A DNA stretch of 31,828 nucleotides from a virus: IMG/VR virus record IMGVR_UViG_3300035703_000308, positions 1 to 31,828 of that record; one strand, 5' to 3'. The translations under genes and the position numbers were made by a program. The notes below the pieces were generated by a model that made no database searches, had not been told where the DNA came from, and was given only the letters and a program-made list of their open reading frames with translations. Shown in pieces: positions 12,884-21,687 of the stretch (its first letter is position 1; each line of letters opens with the position of its first letter).

Positions 12884-13360
12884 ATGTTGTATTTTATCAA
12901 AAATGGTGGGTATGTAAAAATTGGTCATACTAATAACATCAAATTAAGATTATCTGATTTACAGGTAGCTAATCCAGAAAAGTTAAGCGTTATTGGATTA
13001 ATTGAAGGTTCTCGTAATGATGAATCTGAATTGCATAATAAGTTTAAGCATTTATCAGTAGGTGGGGAATGGTTTTATTATACAGAAGAATTAATCGATT
13101 TTGTTCAAAATCTTGAAACTGATTTAATGTGGCGTTATGGATTTATTAATGAGCAAAAAAGTCCAATAGGTTTAATAAAGTTATGTAGGTTAGAAAAACA
13201 TATTTCTTTAGAGGAGTTGGGAAATCTAATTGGAGTTACAAAGCAATCTGTAAAAGCTATGGAGAAAAGAGAAATTCAAGGAGCTATAACAATAAAATCC
13301 TTGAACAATGTTTTGAGTTCTATGGGGTATAAATTAGATTTAAGAGTCATTGCAAACTAA
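12884..13360 (+). CDS. T5orf172/GIY-YIG-like nuclease domain fused to helix-turn-helix
   Basis: A 158-residue two-domain protein. Residues 1-66 match the T5orf172 (MUG113) branch of GIY-YIG folds: YFIKNGGYVKIGHT (3-16), R22, E49-L50-H51 and GGEWFYY (60-66). Residues 95-158 form an XRE-type helix-turn-helix with LEELGNLIGVTKQSVKAMEKR and a GAITIKSLNNVL tail like that of mobile mystery protein A. The combination suggests a DNA nuclease or site-specific binder; the adjacent palindrome may be its site. The gene is AT-rich, non-overlapping, and bounded by repeat and hairpin, so it looks like a moron inserted between terminase and tail genes. Activity is unproven. Confidence 0.72.
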   Translation: MLYFIKNGGYVKIGHTNNIKLRLSDLQVANPEKLSVIGLIEGSRNDESELHNKFKHLSVGGEWFYYTEELIDFVQNLETDLMWRYGFINEQKSPIGLIKLCRLEKHISLEELGNLIGVTKQSVKAMEKREIQGAITIKSLNNVLSSMGYKLDLRVIAN

Positions 13361-13362
13361 CA

Positions 13363-13397
13363 TTTTGAGCCGATAATGTTACTTATTCGGCTCAAAA
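13363..13397. terminator. Hairpin after the T5orf172-HTH gene (possible bidirectional terminator)
   Basis: TTTTGAGCCGATAA (13363-13376) pairs with TTATTCGGCTCAAAA (13383-13397), giving a 14-pair stem with one bulge and a six-base loop. The T and A ends lie inside the stem and no long T-run follows on the plus strand, so termination is likely but not certain. Confidence 0.5.
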
Positions 13398-13424
13398 ATA
13401 ACATAGGACACAACTCTAAAAATA

Positions 13425-13432
13425 TCTATTTA
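13425..13432 (+). promoter_or_regulatory. Late motif copy TCTATTTA
   Basis: TCTATTTA lies 27 bases after the hairpin at 13363-13397 and its last base is the first base of the ATG at 13432. A leader this short would favour the second ATG, at 13438, if this is a promoter. Confidence 0.35.
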
Positions 13433-14201
13433 TGAATATGACTTGGAAAAACGTAAACGTATTTCAATGGCAGCAGATCGTGGACTTGTTCACGAAGTCT
13501 AAAGATGTAACTGAGTTAGACTTAGCGGTTAAGTGCGTAGCTATCTTAAAGGGGATGACTGAGTATCAGATAGATTCTATGCCTCTCGGTGAGTTAAACC
13601 CACTTCTCAAGTCTATCGACTTCATTCACGAAGAGATAAAGCCAGAGCCTCAGAAGTACATTAAAGTAGGGAAGAAACGCTACAAGTGTATCTACGATGT
13701 GCGTAAGATTCCTGCTGCTCGGTATATCGAGAGCAAATACTTTGCTAAAGATGTTAACGCTAACCTACATAGAATCGGTGCTTGTATGGTTATGCCTATG
13801 AAGAAAACTCTATTCGGATGGAGAGTAGATAAGTACGATGCGAGTAAACACGAAGACTATGCTCAGGATTTATTGGAAGCACCTGTAACTGCGGTTCTTG
13901 GAAGTGTGGTTTTTTTTTGTCTCGTTTACAGGAATTGGATAAAGGCTTCGAAGGACTATTTGGTAACAGAGATGATGGAGAAGAGCTTAACGAAGTACCA
14001 AGCCGAAGTTCTGTATCAAACTTTATGCGAGACTTTGGATGGATTTATCAAGCCTCATTGGTGGCTGAGTTCGAGAGAATCACGATGGAAGAGGTTTACG
14101 ATATTCCTACAATCCAATTCCTTAACGACCTTTCTTACCTCAAAGCGAAAAACGAGTACGAAGCAGAGCAGTTAAAAAAGATAAATGGCAAAGTCAAGTA
14201 A
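13432..14201 (+). CDS. Tail assembly chaperone-like gene with apparent -1 frameshift
   Basis: Two frames together make one protein of about 256 residues. The first frame starts MNMTWKNVNVFQWQQIVDLF and carries LDLAVKCVAILKGMTEYQID, a GWRVDKYDASK segment and LLEAPVTAVLGSVVFF. At nine T (13910-13918) it must shift by -1 to continue as LSRLQELDKGFEGLFGN, then FGWIYQASLVAEFERITMEE and IPTIQFLNDLSYLKAKNEYE. Without a shift, the first frame runs to 14175 with unconvincing basic sequence. Tail chaperones of lambda-like phages use such -1 shifts to make two products. The tape measure is three genes away rather than next, which is unusual. A sequencing miscount in the T run (ten T) would give a single frame instead. 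Confidence 0.65.
13909..13920 (+). other. Slippery T9 frameshift site
   Basis: GTTTTTTTTTGT: nine T after GG. In the upstream frame the codons read GTT TTT TTT TGT, and a one-base backward slip gives TTT TTG TCT. T runs allow re-pairing of a phenylalanine tRNA in the -1 frame. No clear downstream pseudoknot was found by eye. Confidence 0.6.
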
Positions 14202-14868
14202 ACAGATAGAGGCAGAGATGCTGCAATTTTTGGAAGGGGTAGCAACGAATCAGAATTATGATTTAGCTACTCGTTCAACAGTTGATAAGTATATGCTTGA
14301 ATCTGCTAAAGCATTTATAGACAGAGCTAAAGATAATATACGGAAAAATAATCTAATCGCATCGGGTGATTTAGAGAGTCAGTTAACATTCGAAACTGAG
14401 GTAGGTTCAGATACTTACATTCTATACATTGGATATCCTGCGGAGTCAACCGCAGCAAAGTATTACGATTATGTAAATAAAGGAGTAAGAGGTTATACAT
14501 CTGGAAGTCCTAATTCTATATATAGCTTTAAGAGTCCTTTCCCAAATAGGAAAATGGCTGCGAGTATTTTCTCTTGGGCGAATAGATTAAGGATTCGAGA
14601 TAAATATGAAGCTGAAGCAATTAAAACAAAATTCGGTAAGAAAAGAGCAAGAATAACAAAGATGATTTCAGAAGCAGAAAATAAGAAAAAACTCGCTTAT
14701 GCTATCTCATCATCAATTAAAAAGAAAGGTATAAAGAGATCACTATTCTTTGACAATGCTAAAGACTTCGCTTTTGGTAGAGATTTCGTGAATGGTCTAT
14801 CTAAGATTATGGGTAAAGAAGTTAGCTTAGTTATTAAATCAGCAACAAATGGCAATAACAGTAAATAA
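14185..14868 (+). CDS. HK97 gp10-like tail completion / minor tail protein
   Basis: A 227-residue protein. A helical start (KQIEAEMLQFLEGVA, then YMLESAKAFIDRAKDNIRKN) leads to GDLESQLTFETEVGSDTYIL, YYDYVNKGVRGYTSG and FKSPFPNRKMAASIFSW, ending with a KKLAYAISSSIKKKGIKRS helix. The neutral-to-basic helix, beta core and YxxYVNxGVRG motif resemble HK97 gp10-type proteins that complete the tail terminus. It overlaps the frameshifted gene by 17 bases. The DNA is somewhat AT-rich relative to its neighbours. Confidence 0.5.
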   Translation: MAKSSKQIEAEMLQFLEGVATNQNYDLATRSTVDKYMLESAKAFIDRAKDNIRKNNLIASGDLESQLTFETEVGSDTYILYIGYPAESTAAKYYDYVNKGVRGYTSGSPNSIYSFKSPFPNRKMAASIFSWANRLRIRDKYEAEAIKTKFGKKRARITKMISEAENKKKLAYAISSSIKKKGIKRSLFFDNAKDFAFGRDFVNGLSKIMGKEVSLVIKSATNGNNSK

Positions 14869-16033
14869 TACTCCAGGTGCTTTCCAATCCTTTCACGAGG
14901 ATATGTGGTATGTAGTTACCTCGGATAACATAGCACAAACGAGTTTCAAGTACGTCTTTGATGTGTACGTTAATTCCGTATTGGTAGCGAGAATCAAATC
15001 ATTCCCTCAGCCTGATACTGATAAAGGCTTATTCAATATTGCTCCGATTATTCGTAACTATTGGGCGAGTTACTTTCAGCCTGCTACCTCACAGACTGCT
15101 TTCAATCACACAGGATCAGGGAATATGGTTTCTTTTACCATTCAGTTCGGTGAAGATTACGCAGGTACGACTTACACTAATTTAACCTCAAGTGCAGGTA
15201 CAGGATATAACTACTATCCTAATATCTCAGAGGGTAAGGGTGCTTTCGATGGTACTTGGTTTGAGAATGGTTATGCAGGGGTTAACTTACTTACTAAGAG
15301 AGACCTAACGCAACTGCAAACTAATCAGAGCGGTAATAGGCTTTTCATTTCTATGAATAACTTCACCTCTGGAGTTGTTTACGATTGGAAGCTAAACGTA
15401 ACTCGTAGTAATGGTAATGATACCACAGGTGGAACATTCGTAGATGTGTCAGGAATAGCGGTGATAGATATCTCTCCTGCTGCTATCAACAATTATTTAG
15501 GTGGCACTTTCATATCTTCCGCTACGGATTCTTATGTGGTAGGATTTGAAGAGTTAGGAGCAGGAACGCAAGCAGAAGTTACAGTCACAAAGATTTGTCA
15601 GCCTCGACATACTCACATACCTCTGCACTTTCTGAACTCTTTAGGTGGATACGATACGATGATATTCACTCTTGTAAATCGTGAGAGTCGTAATATAGAG
15701 CGTAAATCCTTCGAGCAATCGGAATGGCATTATCGCTCTTCTGATATGTATCGTTGGAATCAGTACAACGTATTTAACGGAGGTGCGGTTCAATTCAACA
15801 CTCAGCACACAATAACCTACAAGCTCACAAGCGATTGGCTTACTCTAAAGGATTACACTTGGCTTAGAGACTTGATAGCATCTCCTGAAGTCTATATGGA
15901 GAATAGCGGTACATTCATTCCTATAAAGATTACTACAAGCCAATGGACTCAGAAAAAGCAGTATGTCGATAAGGTATATAACCTTGAATTAGATATTGAA
16001 TTCGGAAGCAAAGAATTTAGCCAATACCGATGA
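14849..16033 (+). CDS. Tail structural protein (Bacteroidetes-phage type)
   Basis: A 394-residue beta-rich protein. The N-terminal region reads FHEDMWYVVTSDNIAQTSFK and then YVFDVYVNSVLVARIKSFPQ, followed by PDTDKGLFNIAPIIRNYW, a pattern I know from tail proteins of Bacteroidetes phages. The C-terminal part (about 250-394) has HIPLHFLNSLGGYDTMIFTL, many aromatic residues and a distal-tail-like EFGSKEFSQ end. It probably forms part of the tail tip or baseplate with the next gene, to which it is joined by ATGA. No enzymatic motif is seen. Confidence 0.6.
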   Translation: MAITVNNTPGAFQSFHEDMWYVVTSDNIAQTSFKYVFDVYVNSVLVARIKSFPQPDTDKGLFNIAPIIRNYWASYFQPATSQTAFNHTGSGNMVSFTIQFGEDYAGTTYTNLTSSAGTGYNYYPNISEGKGAFDGTWFENGYAGVNLLTKRDLTQLQTNQSGNRLFISMNNFTSGVVYDWKLNVTRSNGNDTTGGTFVDVSGIAVIDISPAAINNYLGGTFISSATDSYVVGFEELGAGTQAEVTVTKICQPRHTHIPLHFLNSLGGYDTMIFTLVNRESRNIERKSFEQSEWHYRSSDMYRWNQYNVFNGGAVQFNTQHTITYKLTSDWLTLKDYTWLRDLIASPEVYMENSGTFIPIKITTSQWTQKKQYVDKVYNLELDIEFGSKEFSQYR

Positions 16034-18108
16034 GAACTGAAATCTACATAGAGAATCAACAACTCGACCTGTATAGGGATATCTCCGCAGAGTTTACCTA
16101 CAACATCGATGATGTTAAGGACTTCTCTTCTCGCAATACTAACTTTTCGAAAACAATCGTAATCCCAGGTAATGCAACTAACAACAAACTATTCGGGCAT
16201 ATTTTCGAATTCGGGAGTGGTAACTTCTACAATCCTTCAGCCGATAACGTGGGTTACAACTTCAACGCGTCCAAGTCTGCTGCTTGTGTTGTCTATGTAG
16301 ATAAGATACAAATCTTCAAAGGGATTATAAGACTGCTTGAGATAATCATCGATAACGGAAGCATAGAGTACGAGTGTGCAGTATTCGGTGAGTTAGGTGG
16401 ATTTGTTTCTGCTATTGCTAATAGGAAGTTAGAGGATTTAGACTTCTCTGCTTATAATCACGTTTGGAATGCTGATAATATAGTAAACTCGTGGGATCAA
16501 GCATCTGGCACTACTGCTTCAGGGATGGGGTATTTCTATCCGCTTATCGACTATGGTCAAGTGTCAGTAGGTAAACACGATTGGCAGTATAAGGCTTTTA
16601 GACCTGCTTTATTCGTTCGTGAGTACATTGATAAGATTATCACAGGAGCAGGATATACTTGGGAGAGTACTTTCTTTAATAGCAATTTATTTAAGAGATT
16701 AGTAGTTCCTAACAATCAGAAGGACTTGAGCAAAGCGACTACTTTGCAGTTCAAGGCTTACGATAGTTTGATGAGTTACTTCTTTGCTTCTCCTTCAGGT
16801 ACTACGAATATAGAATACATAGCTACTAAACTCGGTCAGTTTACTGTCCTCGGTAGTTATGCTTTCCAATACACAGGGGCATCGCTAAGTGCTGAGGCTA
16901 AGATAGTCTGCTCAGGTGCGACTGTGGTAGGAACAGGACAAACAGGAACTGTTCATATAGGATGGTACAAGAACGGAGTCTTTCAGGCTCAGTCATTACT
17001 CGGTCAGAATCGAGGGAACTTTAATAAGACTATCACCTTCCCGATTACATTAGCTACGAATGATACTATTCAATTCAGATTGATTTTCTCTGGAGTCTCT
17101 AATAATATGCAAGTAGATTTCTTGACTAATGATCTACAAATCAATACAAGCATAGCTACTTTAGTTCCTTATAATCTGAATGAAACTATCGAAATAAACG
17201 AGGTTACTCCGAGAGGTATATTCCAAAAAGACTTCTTTGCTTCGATTGTGAAGATGTTCAATCTATACGTAACTGAAAGCACAGAAAAGGTAAAGCATCT
17301 AATCATTACTCCATTTATCGACTATTACGATTTTGATGATACGATAGATTGGACTTTGAAGGTTGATAGGTCTAAGCCGTTTAGGATAAAGCCTATGAGC
17401 GAACTGAACGGAAGATTCTTTGAATACAAGTACAAGCAGGATGTTGATTTCTATAACGAGAATTACTTTAAGAAGTACAATGAAGGCTACGGAGATTTCT
17501 TAGAGGATACTGGTTTTGAGTTTGCAAACGACAAACAAACCGCAGAGATAATCTTCGCTGCTACTGCTCTCGTTCTTCCTGCTGCAAATGATAAAGTGCA
17601 TTCTTCTATTTTCAAGCTGAGTAATACTCAAAACTCTACTTCAGAAGATAAGATGGATAGCGTAATCCGTATTCTACAAGTAAGAAAGATAACAGGTAGA
17701 AACCAATGGAAGATAGAAAACGGAACTTCTAACATTACCCCAGGAGGCGGTCAGATAACTTACTACGGATATGGTGGACATTTAGATGACCCCTACACTC
17801 CTACTTCAGATATTAACTTCGGTGCGCCTAAAGAGATTTACTTTACTCTGTCAGGTACTTATCCTTCCGCTAATTTATTTAACGGATATTGGGGTGATTA
17901 CGTTGCTGAGATTTCCGATAAAGATTCTAAGCTACTTACCTGTAACGTGCGTTTAACGGATATCGATATCTATAACCTAGACTTCTCTCGACCTATTTGG
18001 ATAGATGGTTCATTATGGAGATTGAATAAGGTTATGGATTACAATCCAATGGTAGATGATACCACGAAATGTGAATTTATTAAAGTAATCGAACAAACAT
18101 ACGCATAA
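16030..18108 (+). CDS. Large tail-tip/baseplate hub-like protein
   Basis: A 692-residue protein starting MRTEIYIENQQLDLYRDISA, then FTYNIDDVKDFSSRNTNFSK and TIVIPGNATNNKLFGHIFEF. The domain layout, beta-rich N-terminal third (1-130), large middle with FRPALFVREYIDKIITGAGY (about 190-209), and C-terminal third with WTLKVDRSKPFRIKPMSELNGR (about 437-458) resembles tail hub proteins of Bacteroidetes phages. It overlaps the tape measure gene by one base (TAATG). The position between gp10-like and tape measure genes supports a tail role. Confidence 0.6.
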   Translation: MRTEIYIENQQLDLYRDISAEFTYNIDDVKDFSSRNTNFSKTIVIPGNATNNKLFGHIFEFGSGNFYNPSADNVGYNFNASKSAACVVYVDKIQIFKGIIRLLEIIIDNGSIEYECAVFGELGGFVSAIANRKLEDLDFSAYNHVWNADNIVNSWDQASGTTASGMGYFYPLIDYGQVSVGKHDWQYKAFRPALFVREYIDKIITGAGYTWESTFFNSNLFKRLVVPNNQKDLSKATTLQFKAYDSLMSYFFASPSGTTNIEYIATKLGQFTVLGSYAFQYTGASLSAEAKIVCSGATVVGTGQTGTVHIGWYKNGVFQAQSLLGQNRGNFNKTITFPITLATNDTIQFRLIFSGVSNNMQVDFLTNDLQINTSIATLVPYNLNETIEINEVTPRGIFQKDFFASIVKMFNLYVTESTEKVKHLIITPFIDYYDFDDTIDWTLKVDRSKPFRIKPMSELNGRFFEYKYKQDVDFYNENYFKKYNEGYGDFLEDTGFEFANDKQTAEIIFAATALVLPAANDKVHSSIFKLSNTQNSTSEDKMDSVIRILQVRKITGRNQWKIENGTSNITPGGGQITYYGYGGHLDDPYTPTSDINFGAPKEIYFTLSGTYPSANLFNGYWGDYVAEISDKDSKLLTCNVRLTDIDIYNLDFSRPIWIDGSLWRLNKVMDYNPMVDDTTKCEFIKVIEQTYA

Positions 18109-20054
18109 TGGCAGAGAAAGTAGGTATAGAAATAGAAGTAAAAGGTGGTCAAACTATTGGCAATCTTAAGAAAGACTTAAAGGAAGCTAACCTTCAATTA
18201 ATAGAAGCTCAAAAGAACTTCGGTGATTATTCTAAGGAGGCTATCGCTGCTGCTCAGAAAGTAGCAGGGTTAAAAGATTCAATCCAAGAAGCGAAAGAGA
18301 CTGCTGACTTATTTGACCCAGGTAAGAAGTTCCAAGCCTTTACAGGTGTGCTTACATCTGTAGCAGGCGGTATAAGTGCGGTTCAAGGTGCGTTCGGTTT
18401 GTTGGGTTCTGAAGGTAAAGAAGTAGAAAAATCATTATTAAAAGTTCAGTCTGCTCTTGCTTTATCTCAAGGATTGAATACTATAGTAGATAGTGCTAAA
18501 GACTTTCAGAGATTTGGTGCTGTTATTAAACAAACTACTGTAGTTCAAGGTATCTATAATTTCGTAATGAATGGTACAGCTAAAGCTACATCTCTTACGA
18601 ATATAGCTACTAAGGCTGCTGCTGTTACGATGAATTTCTTTAAGAATTCAGTAAACGCAGTAAAGACAGCAAGTATAACTACTGCGACTGCTATGCGTGT
18701 TCTTCGTGGTATTATGGCATCTCTTGGTATTGGTGCTTTGATTCTCGGAGTTACTATGTTGATTGATAAACTTACAAGCTTTGCCAGTTCATCAGAGAAA
18801 GCAGCGGAGGCTCAGAAAAAACTCGCAGAACAAAATGAAGTAGTTAACGGAGCTTTACAGAATCAGATAGATGTTTTAACTGCGGTAGGTAACAAAGAGA
18901 AGGAAATCTTAGCACTTAAAAAGCAGCAGATAGATAATGAATTAAATGTTCTTCGTACCGCTGCAAAAGCAAAAGGTGAGCTTACTCTTGATGAGCTTAA
19001 GAAGTTTAGAGACTTAAAGACTCAGAAAGAAGTTTTAGACATCGAAGAGCAGAACAGGTTAAATAAGATTGACAAAGAAGCAAAGGAAAAGCAGGATGCT
19101 AAAAATAAAGAGCAAGCAGAAAAGAATAAAGCAGCTGCTCAGGAGCGTGTAGCTGCTAATAAGCAAGCTGAAGAAGATATTAGAAAACTACGTCAGGAGG
19201 CTGAATTAAATGCTATTACAGATGAGAACCAAAAGAAGATTCGCCAAGCTGAAATAGATTTTGAAAATAGAAAGCTTGAAATAGAATCACTTAAAGCAAG
19301 CGAAAAACTAAAGACTCAGCTATTAGTAGAAGAACAAAAGATAAGAGATAAAGCAATAGCGGATGCTAAAGCAGCAGCACAACAAGCGGAATTCGATGCT
19401 ATTTTTGCAAGATTAGAAAGAGAGCAGGAGTTAGAAGAAATAGAAAAGAAAAGAATAGCAGATGCTAATCAAAAGGAGTTCGATGATTTATTCGCTCAAT
19501 TAGATGCAGAAACTAAAGCGGAGGCAGCAGCAGCAGAAGCACAGAAGGAGATAGAGAAACAAAAAGCAGACTTTAGAAAGCAGCAATTAGATGAAGTAGC
19601 TGATGCTTTAACTAAACTTGGAGATATTGTAGGAAAACAAACCGCAGCAGGTAAGGCTCTTGGTATTGCTACTGCTTTGATTAACACTTATCAGGGTGCT
19701 ACTGAGGCTCTGAAACAGAAATCTACATTACCTTCTCCATTTGACTTCGTAGCTAAAGCTATTAACGTAGCAGCTATTATTGCTTCAGGTATTAAATCAG
19801 TAAAGGCTATCGCTGCTGTAAAAGTACCTGGAGGCGGTGGTGGTGGCACTCCTCCTATACCATCTACTTCAATAGGTGGAGGTGCTGCTCCTATTTCACC
19901 TTCTGCTCCAATACAAAATACTTTAACTCAATTAGACCAACGCTCTATTAATCAGTTAGGTTCTGCTACTAATAGAGCCTATGTATTGGAATCAGACGTT
20001 ACAAACTCTCAGGAAAGAATCACTCGTATTAACAGAGCAGCAAGATTAAATTAA
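18108..20054 (+). CDS. Tape measure protein
   Basis: A 648-residue tail-length protein. It has an N-terminal coiled coil (about 15-65), a glycine/alanine-rich section with a membrane-like helix (IMASLGIGALILGVTMLID, about 203-221), a long charged coiled coil rich in E, K, A and Q (about 230-500), a second hydrophobic region (about 515-580) and a Gly/Pro-rich end (GGGGGTPPIPS). This matches tape measure proteins that span the tail and help DNA cross membranes. The modest length predicts a short tail, roughly 90-100 nm at the usual 1.5 angstroms per residue. Confidence 0.85.
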   Translation: MAEKVGIEIEVKGGQTIGNLKKDLKEANLQLIEAQKNFGDYSKEAIAAAQKVAGLKDSIQEAKETADLFDPGKKFQAFTGVLTSVAGGISAVQGAFGLLGSEGKEVEKSLLKVQSALALSQGLNTIVDSAKDFQRFGAVIKQTTVVQGIYNFVMNGTAKATSLTNIATKAAAVTMNFFKNSVNAVKTASITTATAMRVLRGIMASLGIGALILGVTMLIDKLTSFASSSEKAAEAQKKLAEQNEVVNGALQNQIDVLTAVGNKEKEILALKKQQIDNELNVLRTAAKAKGELTLDELKKFRDLKTQKEVLDIEEQNRLNKIDKEAKEKQDAKNKEQAEKNKAAAQERVAANKQAEEDIRKLRQEAELNAITDENQKKIRQAEIDFENRKLEIESLKASEKLKTQLLVEEQKIRDKAIADAKAAAQQAEFDAIFARLEREQELEEIEKKRIADANQKEFDDLFAQLDAETKAEAAAAEAQKEIEKQKADFRKQQLDEVADALTKLGDIVGKQTAAGKALGIATALINTYQGATEALKQKSTLPSPFDFVAKAINVAAIIASGIKSVKAIAAVKVPGGGGGGTPPIPSTSIGGGAAPISPSAPIQNTLTQLDQRSINQLGSATNRAYVLESDVTNSQERITRINRAARLN

Positions 20055-20056
20055 AA

Positions 20057-20064
20057 TCTATTTA
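20057..20064 (+). promoter_or_regulatory. Late motif copy TCTATTTA
   Basis: TCTATTTA lies 5 bases before the ATG of the protease gene (20070) and just after the tape measure stop. Confidence 0.4.
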
Positions 20065-20069
20065 AGAAT

Positions 20070-20960
20070 ATGGAAAAGGAATTACCAATTTACAGACTCG
20101 ATATAAACGAAGATCAAGACTCCAACGTAGAGGTGGACTTCGTGGCTCTTGTAGACAGACCTGCTATAGAGCGGTCGTTCTTGGCTTTCGCTGACTCGTA
20201 TAGCGATTACCCAGATGCGGTTAAGAATAACGCAAAGAACGCTCTTAAATGGGCAGAAGAAAACGGATGGGGTTCGTGCGGTACTCCTGTAGGTAAACTC
20301 CGAGCCAATCAATTAGCGAACGGAGAGCCTATCAGTTTAGAGACTATCAAGCGGATGTATTCGTTCCTTAGTAGACACGAATCCAACGCGGATAAGTCTA
20401 AAGGCTATGGAGATGGATGCGGTCAGTTGATGTATGATGCTTGGGGTGGTAAGTCTGCTCTTAGTTGGGCAGAGTCTAAGATTCGCCAATCGGAGAAGAT
20501 GTCTTTCGAGATTCAAGATGAGGAAGAAAGAATTATATCTGGCCCTCTGATGTTAGCTGATACTCCTATTTACCGATACGATTCAAGCGGAGAATACTAC
20601 GTTGTATTCACCGCAGATACTATCAAGAAAATTGCTCAGAAGTATTTCAAAAAGGGTTATCAGTCTAACGTAAATCTGATGCACGATAACGGAATGACAG
20701 TCCAAGGTGTAACAATGTTCGAGAGTTGGATAGTCGATGAGAAGCGTGGGATCAAGCCGATGAAGGGTTTTGAAGATGTAAAGGATGGCTCTTGGTTCGG
20801 TTCTTTCAAAGTAGAGAATGAGGATGTCTGGGAACTCGTTAAAGAAGGTAAACTAAAAGGATTCTCAGTTGAGGGGGTCTTTAACTATTCGAAGAGCGGA
20901 ATAAGTAATCCACAGAAAATGATGCAGGATATTATAGATATCTTACATCAAGTATCTTAG
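20070..20960 (+). CDS. XkdF-like prohead protease with inserted domain
   Basis: A 296-residue protein. The start (MEKELPIYRLDINEDQDSNV, then VDFVALVDRPAIERSFLAF, to about 40) and the body from about 143 (MSFEIQDEEERIISGPLMLA, YYVVFTADTIKKIAQKYFKK, LMHDNGMTVQGVTMFESWIV, LKGFSVEGVF) match XkdF-type proteases that mature the prohead. Between them, about 43-140, sits an extra domain with NNAKNALKWAEENGWGSCGT, GEPISLETIKRMYSFLSRHE and GCGQLMYDAWGGKSALSWAE. The same kind of domain occurs in several unrelated phage proteins. It probably does not destroy the protease fold, as it falls in an external loop. A terminator follows. Confidence 0.75.
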   Translation: MEKELPIYRLDINEDQDSNVEVDFVALVDRPAIERSFLAFADSYSDYPDAVKNNAKNALKWAEENGWGSCGTPVGKLRANQLANGEPISLETIKRMYSFLSRHESNADKSKGYGDGCGQLMYDAWGGKSALSWAESKIRQSEKMSFEIQDEEERIISGPLMLADTPIYRYDSSGEYYVVFTADTIKKIAQKYFKKGYQSNVNLMHDNGMTVQGVTMFESWIVDEKRGIKPMKGFEDVKDGSWFGSFKVENEDVWELVKEGKLKGFSVEGVFNYSKSGISNPQKMMQDIIDILHQVS

Positions 20961-20993
20961 TAGTCTCATAGCGTTTAGTTTTTGGTTAAAATC

Positions 20994-21019
20994 GGGGGGC
21001 GTTTCTACGCTCCCCTTTT
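20994..21019 (+). terminator. Intrinsic terminator after the protease gene
   Basis: GGGGGGCG (20994-21001) pairs with CGCTCCCC (21008-21015), with one G-U pair and a six-base loop, followed by TTTT. It separates the protease gene from scaffold and capsid. Confidence 0.75.
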
Positions 21020-21045
21020 CTATGTGGTAACATTCAACTCCCTCA

Positions 21046-21053
21046 CCTATTTA
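21046..21053 (+). promoter_or_regulatory. Late motif copy CCTATTTA
   Basis: CCTATTTA lies 26 bases downstream of the terminator and 15 bases before ATG 21069. This is the expected place for a promoter of the scaffold-capsid unit. Confidence 0.45.
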
Positions 21054-21068
21054 TGGTTAAATTATTTT

Positions 21069-21656
21069 ATGACCCCATTAGAAGCACTCTTGCAAATTAA
21101 GCAGATGTTCGCTGAGATGCCTCCTGCTCCTGTGCAAGCACAAGAGATAGAGGTATCAATCGAGCCTGCTGCTCCTGAGTACAAAGAATATGTACTTAAG
21201 AACGGAGCTAAGATCAAGATGGATAAGCTCGAAGTCGGTGGTAAGGTTATGTTGGTAGATGATGCAGGTCAAGAAAGTCCTGCCCCTGCTGGCGAACACG
21301 AACTCGCTGATGGAATGATTATCGTACTTGATGAGAATTCTGTGATTACTGAAATCAAGCAACCCGAAGAAGCACCTGTAGAAGAGGTAGTCGATGAGGA
21401 GCTAAGTAAGAAAATCGCAGAGATGGAAGCACAGATTGAGGAGATGAAGAAGGGCAAAAAAGAACAAGAAGTTAAGATGGCAGAAGCAGAAGCAAAGTTT
21501 TCGGCTGCTATCAAAGAACTTACTGATGTCGTTTTGCAACTGATTCAGACTCCTTCTGCCGATGCTACCGAGAAACCTAAGCAAACATTCAACAAAGTAG
21601 TACCGAGCAAAGATTCTCGGATTAATACTTTTTTGACTAAATACGCAGGAAAATAA
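21069..21656 (+). CDS. Head scaffolding-like protein
   Basis: A 195-residue acidic protein starting MTPLEALLQIKQMFAEMPP. A beta-type segment (YVLKNGAKIKMDKLEVGGKV, then MIIVLDENSVITEIKQPEE) is followed by a long charged coiled coil (about 105-150) and a basic tail ending SRINTFLTKYAGK. Acidic, coiled-coil proteins just before capsid genes are usually scaffolds. The frame extends upstream to 20982 but that part contains the terminator; ATG 21069 is preferred. Confidence 0.68.
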   Translation: MTPLEALLQIKQMFAEMPPAPVQAQEIEVSIEPAAPEYKEYVLKNGAKIKMDKLEVGGKVMLVDDAGQESPAPAGEHELADGMIIVLDENSVITEIKQPEEAPVEEVVDEELSKKIAEMEAQIEEMKKGKKEQEVKMAEAEAKFSAAIKELTDVVLQLIQTPSADATEKPKQTFNKVVPSKDSRINTFLTKYAGK

Positions 21657-21687
21657 AAATTAAAATTAAAATCTAAAATTTACAACA

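Noticed and set aside
12672-12917. Open frame running from the end of terminase through the TGTAACA array
   Set aside because: Its sequence is the translated repeat (VTPVTLVTPCYTCYTCY), it lacks its own start context, and it overlaps two better genes.
13919-14175. Zero-frame continuation of the tail-chaperone-like gene past the T run
   Set aside because: The -1 frame gives a much more protein-like sequence and the usual short overlap with the next gene. The zero frame is kept only as the possible unshifted product.
20982-21068. Upstream extension of the scaffold gene
   Set aside because: It begins at a non-ATG codon and includes the intrinsic terminator at 20994-21019.
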